A stretch of DNA of 64,000 nt from Rohdeia mirabilis (GTDB lineage: Bacteria; Planctomycetota; UBA1135; GCA-002686595). A model generated the notes under the pieces. That model had not been told where the DNA came from, ran no database searches, and saw only the letters and a list, made by a program, of their open reading frames with translations. Location: positions 3,720,001 to 3,784,000 of the forward strand of contig CP036290.1 in assembly GCA_007750655.1 (NCBI GenBank), written 5' to 3'. Every line of letters starts with the position of its first letter. Within the stretch, counting starts at the first letter, position 1. Made by a program: the position numbers and the translations under genes. Of the stretch, positions 8,811 through 16,471 are shown piece after piece.

Positions 8811-9755
8811 ATGGGACTCCTCGACCGGATGGCGATCGCCACGCTGCCTCTCGTTCCGACTCCGGTCATGCGGCGTCTATCGGCACGCTACATCGCTGGC
8901 GAGCACCTGACCGAAGCCGTGACGCGTCTCGGTGAGCTGGCACGGAACGGCTACCCGGGAGTCCTCGACCTCTTGGGCGAAGGCGTCGACTCGGAGGCCG
9001 AGGCACGCCAGGTGGCTGCCGACTATGTGGCGGGTGCGGCGGCCTTGCGCGCGGCGGGACTCGCGGCCTACATCTCGATCAAGCCCACGCACCTCGGGCT
9101 GCTCCTGTCGGAGGAACTCGCCCTCGAGCTCTACACCCAGGTCGCCGAAGCGATCGAGCCCCACGGCCAGTTCATGCGCGTCGAGATGGAGGACCATCCG
9201 ACCACCGACGCCACCCTGCGCGTGTTCGCCCGCCTGTGCGAACGCTTCGACCACGTCGGCATCGTCTTGCAGGCGCGCCTGTTTCGATCGCTCGACGACA
9301 TCGCCGCGCTGCCGGAGAAGGCCGTCAACGTGCGCATCGTGAAGGGCATCTACCTCGAGCCCGAGAAGATCGCGCACACCGACGCCGACGCCATCCGCGA
9401 CGCCTACGTCGAGTGCACGCGGCGGCTGCTCGATCGCGGCGCCTTCGCCGCGCTCGCGACGCACGACGACGCGCTCGCCGAACGGTGCCTGCGCGAGATC
9501 CAGGAGCGCTCGCTCGACACGAGTCGCTACGAGTTCCAGGTGCTGTTGGGCGTACGCGAGCCGCTGTGGGAACACTGGAAGTCGGCAGGACACCCGGTGC
9601 GCGTGTACGTGCCCTACGGCCCGGATTGGCGCGCCTACAGCCAGCGCCGCCTGCGCAAGAACCCGCAGATCTTCTGGCACGTGACGCGCGACATCTTCGG
9701 CATGCCTACCTCGAAGAAGTTCGAGCCGGTCGATGACGCCCAGCTTGCCGACTAG
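8811..9755 (+). CDS. Proline dehydrogenase (monofunctional PRODH)
   Basis: A 314-aa protein of the FAD-dependent PRODH family, which oxidises L-proline to pyrroline-5-carboxylate. Family motifs appear in order: RVEMEDHP (123-130), VLQARLFRSLDDI (152-164), VRIVKGIYLEP (174-184), LATHDD (215-220), FQVLLGVRE (242-250) and RVYVPYGPDWRAYSQRRL (264-281). The length is typical of the stand-alone bacterial enzyme, so there is no fused P5C dehydrogenase or PutA-type DNA-binding region, and no P5C dehydrogenase gene is visible nearby. The last three codons (L-A-D) lie in the 9-bp duplication flanking the IS, and the TAG stop is the first triplet of the IS, so the native C-terminus may have been changed by the insertion. 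Confidence 0.95.
   Translation: MGLLDRMAIATLPLVPTPVMRRLSARYIAGEHLTEAVTRLGELARNGYPGVLDLLGEGVDSEAEARQVAADYVAGAAALRAAGLAAYISIKPTHLGLLLSEELALELYTQVAEAIEPHGQFMRVEMEDHPTTDATLRVFARLCERFDHVGIVLQARLFRSLDDIAALPEKAVNVRIVKGIYLEPEKIAHTDADAIRDAYVECTRRLLDRGAFAALATHDDALAERCLREIQERSLDTSRYEFQVLLGVREPLWEHWKSAGHPVRVYVPYGPDWRAYSQRRLRKNPQIFWHVTRDIFGMPTSKKFEPVDDAQLAD
9744..9752. repeat. Left copy of 9-bp target-site duplication
   Basis: CTTGCCGAC directly abuts the left end of the IS and is repeated exactly at 10955-10963. It encodes the last three residues of proline dehydrogenase. Confidence 0.8.
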
Positions 9756-9759
9756 TACG

Positions 9760-9782
9760 AGTACTGTCCTCGCTCATTGGTA
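9760..9782 (+). repeat. Left terminal inverted repeat of the IS
   Basis: The 23-bp repeat reads AGTACTGTCCTCGCTCATTG at its start and matches the complement of 10931-10953 with one mismatch. Related ends occur at 8177 and 8371. Confidence 0.9.
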
Positions 9783-9824
9783 CAGGGCACCGACCGATGG
9801 GCTCCCCACCCTCCCCCTAGCCCC

Positions 9825-10877
9825 TCAGGCCGCGAGACACAGCGGGTCCAACCAGTACAGGTACTCCTGCGGCGTGTACCTGCGCGTCGCGAGTCCGAGC
9901 ACCTGTGCTGCGCTCACCCTTTGCCGCTCGGCCGGCTCCGACCGCCACCCGTCGACGTAGTTGCGAAAGCCGGTCGTGATCGCGATGTGATCGGCCAGTC
10001 GCTCGCGCTTCTTCGCCGCCGCCCAGGTCTGGCGCACGAGCCGCGACACCAGATCGCGCAGTCGAGCGAGCGTGTGGTTGATCGGGAAGAGCGGGTTCCT
10101 GTTGCCGCGTTCACGCCTTCCGTCGATGCGCGTGTGCTTCAGCCGGTCGCCGAATTCCCGCTCGAGCGCAGTGCAGTAGCTGCTCTTCTTGTCGGTCGTC
10201 ACCTTTACCTCGCCAGCGCGGGCGAAGCGACCGAGGGCCTCGACGGTGCGCTGCACGGCCTGTCGCGAGCCCGAGCGCCGCACCCCCTCGACGGCCTCGA
10301 TCCGCTTCAGAATCGCCGCTTCGCCCTTCTTGAGCGGCTTGCGCGCCGGCAGTGTCTCGACGTCGGTGTGCACGATGAAGCCGGTCTCGACCTCGATCGC
10401 GACGCAGCCGGTCAGCGGCTTGAGCTTGCGATGCTGTTCGTAGCTCTCGAGCTCGTCGAACTGAAAGCGTGAACCGAGGCCGCCGCGCGCCCGGGCCAGC
10501 TGGAGCCGGTGCTCGTGGAAGCGGCGCGCGTGCGTCGCCAGGAGCTTCTGACGGCGGGCGACGTGGGAGCGGCTGAGCTCGTAGTTGCGGCCCATCTTGC
10601 GCAGCGTCGTCTTCGAGTTCGCGGCGACGAAGTTGGGCAGGACCGTCTCGGGACGCCGCAGTCGATAGTCCGTGCGGAACGTCTGCGTCGAGAACGAGCG
10701 CCGACAGGTCAAGCACTGGAAGCGCTGGACGTCGAGGCCGTCGACCTTGCGGTAGAAGGTTCCGCGATAGGTCCACGGGAACGGTGTACCGAGTTGATGG
10801 GCCGGGCACTCTTCACGCGGGCAGCGCGGGGGCACGAAGTCCTTGTCGCGCAGTTGGAGCTGAAACGGGTATCGCAT
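9825..10877 (-). CDS. Transposase, zinc-ribbon plus DDE, IS1-like
   Basis: A 350-aa protein from the ATG at 10877. The frame is open further upstream, but that part leaves the element. The N-terminus has a zinc ribbon (Cys19, Cys24, Cys55, Cys58; FQCLTCRRSFS), then a helix-turn-helix-like region near 85-120. Candidate catalytic residues are Asp141 in FQFDELESY and Asp229 in VKVTTDKKSSY. They are followed by the basic helical segment NHTLARLRDLVSRLVRQ (267-283), which resembles the C-terminal catalytic region of IS1 InsB. It would bind the terminal repeats and carry out cut-and-paste or copy-out transposition. The gene is undamaged and reads on the strand opposite to proline dehydrogenase. IS1595-type transposases are the main alternative. 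Confidence 0.85.
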   Translation of the reverse strand: MRYPFQLQLRDKDFVPPRCPREECPAHQLGTPFPWTYRGTFYRKVDGLDVQRFQCLTCRRSFSTQTFRTDYRLRRPETVLPNFVAANSKTTLRKMGRNYELSRSHVARRQKLLATHARRFHEHRLQLARARGGLGSRFQFDELESYEQHRKLKPLTGCVAIEVETGFIVHTDVETLPARKPLKKGEAAILKRIEAVEGVRRSGSRQAVQRTVEALGRFARAGEVKVTTDKKSSYCTALEREFGDRLKHTRIDGRRERGNRNPLFPINHTLARLRDLVSRLVRQTWAAAKKRERLADHIAITTGFRNYVDGWRSEPAERQRVSAAQVLGLATRRYTPQEYLYWLDPLCLAA

Positions 10878-10930
10878 GGAGGAAGGACCCCCTTGGAGCG
10901 CGATCGGTGTCGGCTCCGCGCGAAATTCGT

Positions 10931-10953
10931 TACCAATCAGCGAGGACAGTACT
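10931..10953 (-). repeat. Right terminal inverted repeat of the IS
   Basis: The inverted copy of 9760-9782, with a single mismatch (CTGATTGG for CTCATTGG when read inward). Confidence 0.9.
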
Positions 10954-11713
10954 ACTTGCCGACCGAGAGGCGCCGAGCGAGGAAGTCGTCGAGGCGCGGG
11001 TTCTGCAGGATCTTCTCCTGCGTGCGGCGCACGTCGTACTCGACGCGGTACCAGGTGACCTTGTCCGGCTCGAGGATGCAGTAGCACGCACGCGGATCAC
11101 CGTCGCGCGGCTGGCCGACCGAGCCCGCGTTGACGAACGCCTTCGAACCCGGTGGGAGATCGACCGTGTACGTCTCGCGCCCCCCCACGCTGTGCCAGCT
11201 GAACGACTCGTCGTGGATGCCGGGCTGGTGCGTGTGGCCGGCGACCGCGACCTCGTCGAAGAGCTCGAAGATGTCGGCCAGCTTGTCGCGGTTGAGCAGA
11301 CCGTCGGTCGAGATCACGTACTCGCGCACGGGATCGCGCGGCGATCCGTGGCAGAACAGGTAGCGGTCGACCGTCTTGGTGAGCGGCAGCTCGCGCAGGT
11401 ACTCCCAACGTTCGCGGCGCGCCGAACCCGTGTACCAGCGTGGCTCGAGCGCGCGCCGGTGCTCGTCGACCGCGCCCCGCGCGTAGGGGTTGAAGTCCGA
11501 TGCCCCGGAGAACAGCGCGTCGTCGTGGTTGCCCATCAGGCTCCACTCGCAGTGTTCGCGCACGAAGTCGACGCAGAACGCGGGGTCGGGTCCGTAGCCG
11601 ACGATGTCGCCCGTGCACACGAGGCGGTCGTACTCGCGTCGACCGAGGTCCTTCCACGTGGCTTCGAGAGCCTCGCGGTTGGCGTGCAGGTCCGAGATGA
11701 CGGCGATTCTCAT
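10952..11713 (-). CDS. Metallophosphoesterase, YfcE/MJ0936-like
   Basis: A 253-aa calcineurin-like phosphoesterase starting at the ATG at 11713 (MRIAVISDLHANREAL). Metal ligands are visible in the canonical order: Asp8 and His10 (SDLHAN), Asp36 (TGDIVGYGP), Asn62-His63 (GNHDD), the H of FCHGSPRD near 120, and the GHTHQPG motif near 150. The family hydrolyses phosphodiesters with two bound metal ions in the cytoplasm; the substrate is unknown. It follows the NrnA-like gene with a 22-bp gap and is probably co-transcribed, suggesting a nucleotide-turnover pair. Its stop codon comes from the IS end, and its last three residues from the target duplication. Confidence 0.92.
   Translation of the reverse strand: MRIAVISDLHANREALEATWKDLGRREYDRLVCTGDIVGYGPDPAFCVDFVREHCEWSLMGNHDDALFSGASDFNPYARGAVDEHRRALEPRWYTGSARRERWEYLRELPLTKTVDRYLFCHGSPRDPVREYVISTDGLLNRDKLADIFELFDEVAVAGHTHQPGIHDESFSWHSVGGRETYTVDLPPGSKAFVNAGSVGQPRDGDPRACYCILEPDKVTWYRVEYDVRRTQEKILQNPRLDDFLARRLSVGK
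10955..10963. repeat. Right copy of 9-bp target-site duplication
   Basis: CTTGCCGAC, identical to 9744-9752. Read on the minus strand it encodes the last three residues (V-G-K) of the metallophosphoesterase. Confidence 0.8.
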
Positions 11714-11735
11714 GAAGGTTGGGTGTCGCGGAGCC

Positions 11736-12734
11736 CTAGGACCGGGGCCGAACGTCGACGGCGTCGAGTTCGCGCAGGAGTCGCTCGCGGGCTGCGGGCA
11801 GGGGTCCCGATAGTGTGGCGCCGGCAGCCCGGCTGTGGCCACCTCCTCCGAGTCCCGACGCCAACCCGTGGACCTCGGCCGGCTCCTTGGAGCGCGCCGA
11901 GAGCTTGCAGCGGCCGTCCTCGAGCTCGCGCAGGTGCAACGCGACGTCCACCTCCCCCACCGAACGCAGGACGTCGAGCGCCAGATCACCGACGCCCACG
12001 AGCCCGCCGAGACCGAGCTCCCGCTCCTCGACGATCAGCGCCACGCGCCCTTCGTCGAGGTACTCGGTCCGCGTCAGCAGCGCTCCGAGCGCCGCGGGGA
12101 AGCGCGCCTCTCGGCCCTGCTTCAGCTCGCGGAAGATGTCCGCCGTACGCACGCCCAGGCGCGCGCACTCGGCCGCCAGTTCGAGCGCTTCGGCGTTCGT
12201 GTTGTCGAAGCGGAAGAAGCCCGTGTCACTGACCAGCGCGAGCAGCACGCCGCGCGCGATCTCGGCGTCCAGATGCACGTCGAGCGCGTGCAGGATCCGC
12301 GCCGCCAGGACTCCGGTCGCTGCCGCCTCGACGTCCCAGAAGAGCGCGTCCCAGAACGGGTCGTCCGGCAAGCGGTGGTGATCGACGACGACCTTCTTCG
12401 CGGGCGAGGCCAACAGGCGCTCGGCGAGTCCGGCGGTGCGCCCGACCTCCGACAGGTCGCAGAAGACGATCAAGTCGTGCTGCGGCAGGCGGCGCCCCTT
12501 GTCCCAGCCGAACCCACAGGCGGGCGCGGCGAAGGAGAAGCCGCTCTCGGGGGCGTCCGGGTTGCAGATCACAGGCTCGGCGCCGCGGCGCGAGAGGCCG
12601 TCCGCCAACGCGGCCTGGGACCCGAGCACATCCGCATCGGGTCGTTCGTGTCCGACGAACAGGGGGCGTCGGGCCGCGCCGATCAGGGCGACCGCTTCCT
12701 GTTGGCGTGCGTCGAGTGCGGGCGGGGTCCACAT
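11736..12734 (-). CDS. nrnA: DHH/DHHA1 phosphoesterase, NrnA-like
   Basis: A 332-aa protein with the two-domain DHH-DHHA1 layout of NrnA, which degrades short oligoribonucleotides and often also dephosphorylates pAp. Visible motifs are GHERPDADVLGSQ (28-40, Asp33 and Asp35 as metal ligands), FCDLSEVG (91-98), VVVDHHRLPDD (115-125, the DHH motif), ALVSDTGFFRFDNTN near 200, and the C-terminal GLGGGGHSRAAGA substrate-binding loop near 300. The start is the ATG at 12734; the 56 extra upstream codons are of shadow quality. It is the first gene of a two-gene unit with the metallophosphoesterase. The upstream region is the repeat-rich gap from 12735. Confidence 0.93.
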   Translation of the reverse strand: MWTPPALDARQQEAVALIGAARRPLFVGHERPDADVLGSQAALADGLSRRGAEPVICNPDAPESGFSFAAPACGFGWDKGRRLPQHDLIVFCDLSEVGRTAGLAERLLASPAKKVVVDHHRLPDDPFWDALFWDVEAAATGVLAARILHALDVHLDAEIARGVLLALVSDTGFFRFDNTNAEALELAAECARLGVRTADIFRELKQGREARFPAALGALLTRTEYLDEGRVALIVEERELGLGGLVGVGDLALDVLRSVGEVDVALHLRELEDGRCKLSARSKEPAEVHGLASGLGGGGHSRAAGATLSGPLPAARERLLRELDAVDVRPRS

Positions 12735-13020
12735 GGCGCGCGACTGTACCAGGCCATCGCTCGACCGTCGGTGTGCGCCGTGGAGTCCACGCGCTCGGAG
12801 GCGAACGGAGCGAGTACGGCTGGCAGGACCGACGAGGTGGACTTCGTAGCGCGCTCGACCCAGGCAGCGTGCCGCGACGCGCGGACCTGGCGTCGCGCGC
12901 ACCCGATGCGGTGGGCGACGACGGCCCGGGCTTCACGCACCCAGCGCGGTGCCGGGACTCCTACCCGAGTGCGGAGCGCCGCCGGCCTCCGTGGCATGGA
13001 AGACGTTCACGGCATGCACG
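12735..13020. other. Upstream flank of the repeat region
   Basis: About 290 bp between the nrnA-like start and the first repeat. It should contain the promoter of the nrnA-like gene, but I see no convincing -35/-10 or -24/-12 sequence and no credible reading frame. Confidence 0.4.
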
Positions 13021-14800
13021 ACGTCGGCAGCGCACCGGGCGGACGCGGCGCGAGCGACGAGCGCGGCGCACGCCGAGGTCGATGGTGCACGCCTCGCACG
13101 ACATACATCACCGCGCGCGAGGTGGACAGGTTCGCGGCGCACGTGGCTCATGCGACGCCGACGACTCGAACGGCGAGCGCGGCGCGAACGACGAACGCAC
13201 CGTAGGCGGCGCACGTGGCGGACTCGGCGCACGCGAGCGTCGGCGGTGCACGAGGCGCAGGAGTCGCACGAATCGCCCTCGGCGCACGCATCGGACGCGG
13301 CGTGAGCAACGAATGCACCGTGGGCGGCGCGAGCGGCGCACGTGGTGGACGCGGCGCATGCGAGCGTCGGCGGTGCACGAGGCGCAGGAGTCGCACGACT
13401 CGCCCTCGGCGCACGCATCGGACGCGGCGTGAGTGACGAATGCACTGGGGGCAGCGCGAACGACGCACGCACCGAGAACGGCGCGAGCGGCGCACGTGGT
13501 GGACGCGGCGCACGCGAGTGTCGGCGGTGCACGAGGCGCAGGAGTCGCACGAATCGCCCTCGGCGCACGCATCGGACGCGGCGTGAGCAACGAATGCACC
13601 GTGGGCGGCGCGAGCGGCGCACGTGGTGGACGCGGCGCATGCGAGCGTCGGCGGTGCACGAGGCGCAGGAGTCGCACGACTCGCCCTCGGCGCACGCATC
13701 GGACGCGGCGTGAGTGACGAATGCACTGGGGGCAGCGCGAACGACGCACGCACCGAGAACGGCGCGAGCGGCGCACGTGGTGGACGCGGCGCATGCGAGC
13801 GTCGGCGGTGCACGAGGCGCAGGAGTCGCACGACTCGCCCTCGGCGCACGCATCGGACGCGGCGTGAGTGACGAATGCACTGTGGGAAGCGCAAACAACG
13901 CACGCACCGAGAGCGGCGCGAGCGACGCACGTGGTGGACGCGGCGCACGCGAGCGTCGGCGGTGCACGAGGCACAGGAGTCGCACGATTCGCACGTTCGC
14001 ACTCGGCGCAAGCGTCGGACGCGGCGCAAGTCGCGGTCGCGGCGCACTCCGAGGTCGATGGTGCACGCCATGCACGACGTGCATCACCACGCGCGAGGTG
14101 GACAGGTTCGCGGCGCACGTAGCTCATGCGACGCCGACGAATCGAACGGCGAGCGCGGCGCGAACGACGAACGCACCGTAGGCGGCGCAGGCGGCGCACG
14201 TGGTGGACGCGGCGCACGCGAGTGTCGGCGGTGCACGAGGCGCAGGAGTCGCACGAATCGCCCTCGGCGCACGCATCGGACGCGGCGTGAGTGACGAATG
14301 CACTGTGGGAAGCGCAAACAACGCACGCACCGAGAGCGGCGCGAGCGACGCACGTGGTGGACGCGGCGCACGCGAGCGTCGGCGGTGCACGAGGCACAGG
14401 AGTCGCACGATTCGCACGTTCGCACTCGGCGCAAGCGTCGGACGCGGCGCAAGTCGCGGTCGCGGCGCACTCCGAGGTCGATGGTGCACGCCATGCACGA
14501 CGTGCATCACCACGCGCGAGGTGGACAGGTTCGCGGCGCACGTAGCTCATGCGACGCCGACGAATCGAACGGCGAGCGCGGCGCGAACGACGAACGCACC
14601 GTAGGCGGCGCAGGCGGCGCACGTGGTGGACGCGGCGCACGCGAGCGTCGGCGGTGCACGAGGCGCAGGAGTCGCACGATTCGCACTCGGCGCGCGCATC
14701 GGACGCGGCGTGAGTGACGAATGCACCGTGGGCGGCGCGAACGACGAATGCACCGTATACCGCGCGAGCGGCGCACGTGGTGGTCGCGACGCACGCGAGA
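13021..14800. repeat. Nested tandem-repeat region, about 1.8 kb, non-coding
   Basis: The anchor CGGCGGTGCACGAGG recurs at 13241, 13368, 13522, 13649, 13803, 13957, 14226, 14380 and 14649, always in the same orientation. The spacings are 127, 154, 127, 154, 154, 269, 154 and 269 bp. So a 281-bp unit (127+154) is duplicated, followed by a 423-bp unit (154+269) that is also duplicated. A further segment including GAGGTCGATGGTGCACGCC occurs near 13077, 14051 and 14474. Units of 127, 154 and 269 are not multiples of three, so no frame is preserved from unit to unit. This argues against a repeat protein, even though long open frames exist on both strands. Confidence 0.9.
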
Positions 14801-14873
14801 GCAGGCGCGCGCGTCACGCACGCCAAGCCCGGTGTGCACAGGACTGCGGCGCACGTCGTTCGTCCGTCGTCGA

Positions 14874-14922
14874 CGACTCGAACGACTCGAACGACTCGAA
14901 CGACTCGAACGACTCGAACGAC
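14874..14922. repeat. 9-bp microsatellite
   Basis: Five exact copies of CGACTCGAA (14874-14918) and a partial sixth. The rest of the stretch from 14801 to 15140 has no recognisable gene or signal; it is downstream of the amidohydrolase gene on the minus strand. Confidence 0.95.
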
Positions 14923-15140
14923 GAGCGCGGCGTGGGTGGCGAGTACGGCACGCACGAGCGTCGACGACCAGCGTCACGCGCGCCGCCATGCGAACGCGCC
15001 GCTGCGCTCACGACCGCCGCGTCCCTGTCCCTCCCGATTCGCGAGATGCAGGTCGCGCGCCCCGTCGCGCTGTTCGCGCGATTCGACACCGGTCCGAACG
15101 GGCGCGACTCGGGCTCGATCGGCGCGCGGACCAGTGCGGA

Positions 15141-16427
15141 TCAGCGCGGAGACCGCTGCGCCACGACCTGTCGCCCCTCGATCCAACTGGCTCGCACTTC
15201 GGGTCGCTCGCGGACGAGCTCGTCGAGCACGCGCTCGCGGCTGCGCGCGGCGGTGGCGAACGCGACGGCCGTGAACGGTCGGCCGACGCCCAGCACACCG
15301 ACGCGATCGCCGAGCCCCAGTGCTCGCGCGGCGTCGCACGTCGCCCATCCCCAGAGCTCCGCCAGGGGCACGTGCGGGAACGCGGCGGCCGCCAGCGCCA
15401 GTTCGCGCCGCATGTCGAGGTCGTCGTTGCCGGCCGCGGAGTCGGTGCCCAGGCACAGACGCACCCCCGCCGCGCGGTAGCGCTCGACCGGGAAAGGGGC
15501 GCGCGCGAAGAAGGCGTGCGCGCCGGGACAGTGCACGACGCTGGCGTCCGCGCGCGCGATCCGCGTCGGCTCGTCGTCCTGCCCGCCGCAGTCGTTGCGA
15601 CCGGTGCCAGCGGCGACGTCGTCGGGGACGTTGCCGTGCACGAGGACGGTCGCGGGCCCGAGGAGTCCGCGGCGCTCGAGCCGATCGAGCGCGCGCCCGC
15701 GACCCTGCGGCGGTCCGAGCAATGCGTCGAACGGCCCGGTGCGTCCGCCGGTCCACGCCTCTTCCTCGGGCGTCTCGGCCCAGTGCACCTGCAGCGGCAC
15801 GCTCCTCCCGTTCCCGCGCGACGCGATCCCGCTCGCCAACGCGTCGAGCGTCGCGTCGCCGACGGTGTAGGGAGCGTGGGGCGAGATGCCCAAGAGGTCG
15901 ACCTGCCCCGCCGCGCCGTCGCCGTCCAGGAACGCGAGGGCTCTCTCGACGGCGGCACGACCTCGCGCGTCGTCTCCGGCGTCGAGCACCTCGAGGTACG
16001 TGCGGGTGATCGGCCCACCGGCCTTCCGCCGCGCGTCCAGCTCGCCGTGCGTCCAACTCGCGGCGATGTCGCCGACCGCGACGCAGCCAGTGGTCGCGAG
16101 GCGCTCGAGGCCACGGGCCACGGCGCTCGACGCCTCGGACGTCGCAGCGCCCCGCGCTCGCAGGAGACCGACGATCCAGTCCGGGAAGCTCGCGCCGGGA
16201 GCGACCGCACCGGCCAGGTCGGTCAGATCGAGGTGGGCGTGCGCGTCCACCAACCCAGGCGTCAACGCCACATCGCCCAGGTCGACGAGCTCGAACGGCT
16301 CGGACGTGCTGGTGTGGATCTCGTGGCTCGGAACCCGTGCGACCACGCGCCCCGCTTCGACCATCAGGTCCACGCCCTCGACGACGTCGTCGGGCGCGGC
16401 GACCAGCCAGCGCGCGCGCAGGCGCAT
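15141..16427 (-). CDS. Amidohydrolase, cytosine-deaminase/TRZ-like
   Basis: A 428-aa metal-dependent hydrolase of the amidohydrolase superfamily, starting at the ATG at 16427. The N-terminal beta-sandwich strand is followed by TPGLVDAHAHLDL (56-68, metal-binding His63 and His65), ISPHAPYT near 200, the metal His in VHWAETPEEE near 223, VLVHGN near 270 and GTDSAAGNDDLDMRREL near 340 (catalytic Asp). The GTDS...N pattern is that of deaminases acting on purine- or triazine-like rings (SsnA, TRZ/ATZ and aminofutalosine deaminase groups). The exact substrate cannot be read from sequence. It lies 44 bp downstream of the giant lipoprotein gene on the same strand. Confidence 0.88.
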   Translation of the reverse strand: MRLRARWLVAAPDDVVEGVDLMVEAGRVVARVPSHEIHTSTSEPFELVDLGDVALTPGLVDAHAHLDLTDLAGAVAPGASFPDWIVGLLRARGAATSEASSAVARGLERLATTGCVAVGDIAASWTHGELDARRKAGGPITRTYLEVLDAGDDARGRAAVERALAFLDGDGAAGQVDLLGISPHAPYTVGDATLDALASGIASRGNGRSVPLQVHWAETPEEEAWTGGRTGPFDALLGPPQGRGRALDRLERRGLLGPATVLVHGNVPDDVAAGTGRNDCGGQDDEPTRIARADASVVHCPGAHAFFARAPFPVERYRAAGVRLCLGTDSAAGNDDLDMRRELALAAAAFPHVPLAELWGWATCDAARALGLGDRVGVLGVGRPFTAVAFATAARSRERVLDELVRERPEVRASWIEGRQVVAQRSPR

Positions 16428-16471
16428 CCGGCCCGCGCCGTCGGGTTCGCCCAAGGAACTCGTGAGCGCGC

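Larger units (their letters stand above)
9753..10954 (-). mobile_element. Intact insertion sequence, IS1-like
   Basis: A 1202-bp element bounded by a perfect 9-bp direct duplication (9744-9752 and 10955-10963). Its ends carry inverted repeats: 9760-9782 against 10931-10953, 22 of 23 matching. The left tip has a second copy of the outermost six bases (TAGTAC then GAGTAC). A single transposase gene (9825-10877, minus) fills the interior. A 9-bp duplication and the zinc-ribbon plus DDE layout are consistent with the IS1 family in a single-frame form, but I am not certain of the family. One TIR mismatch and an exact duplication indicate a fairly recent insertion. Confidence 0.9.

Noticed and set aside
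13021-14800. CRISPR array
   Set aside because: Repeats are 127-423 bp direct tandem units without regular spacers, and no cas genes are near.
13108-14955. Minus-strand 615-codon frame with recurring CDSCASC-type Cys motifs across the repeat region
   Set aside because: Repeat blocks of 127, 154 and 269 bp shift the frame, so the apparent motifs reappear in different frames; all frames are open here because the repeats lack stops. No start signal or signal peptide was seen.
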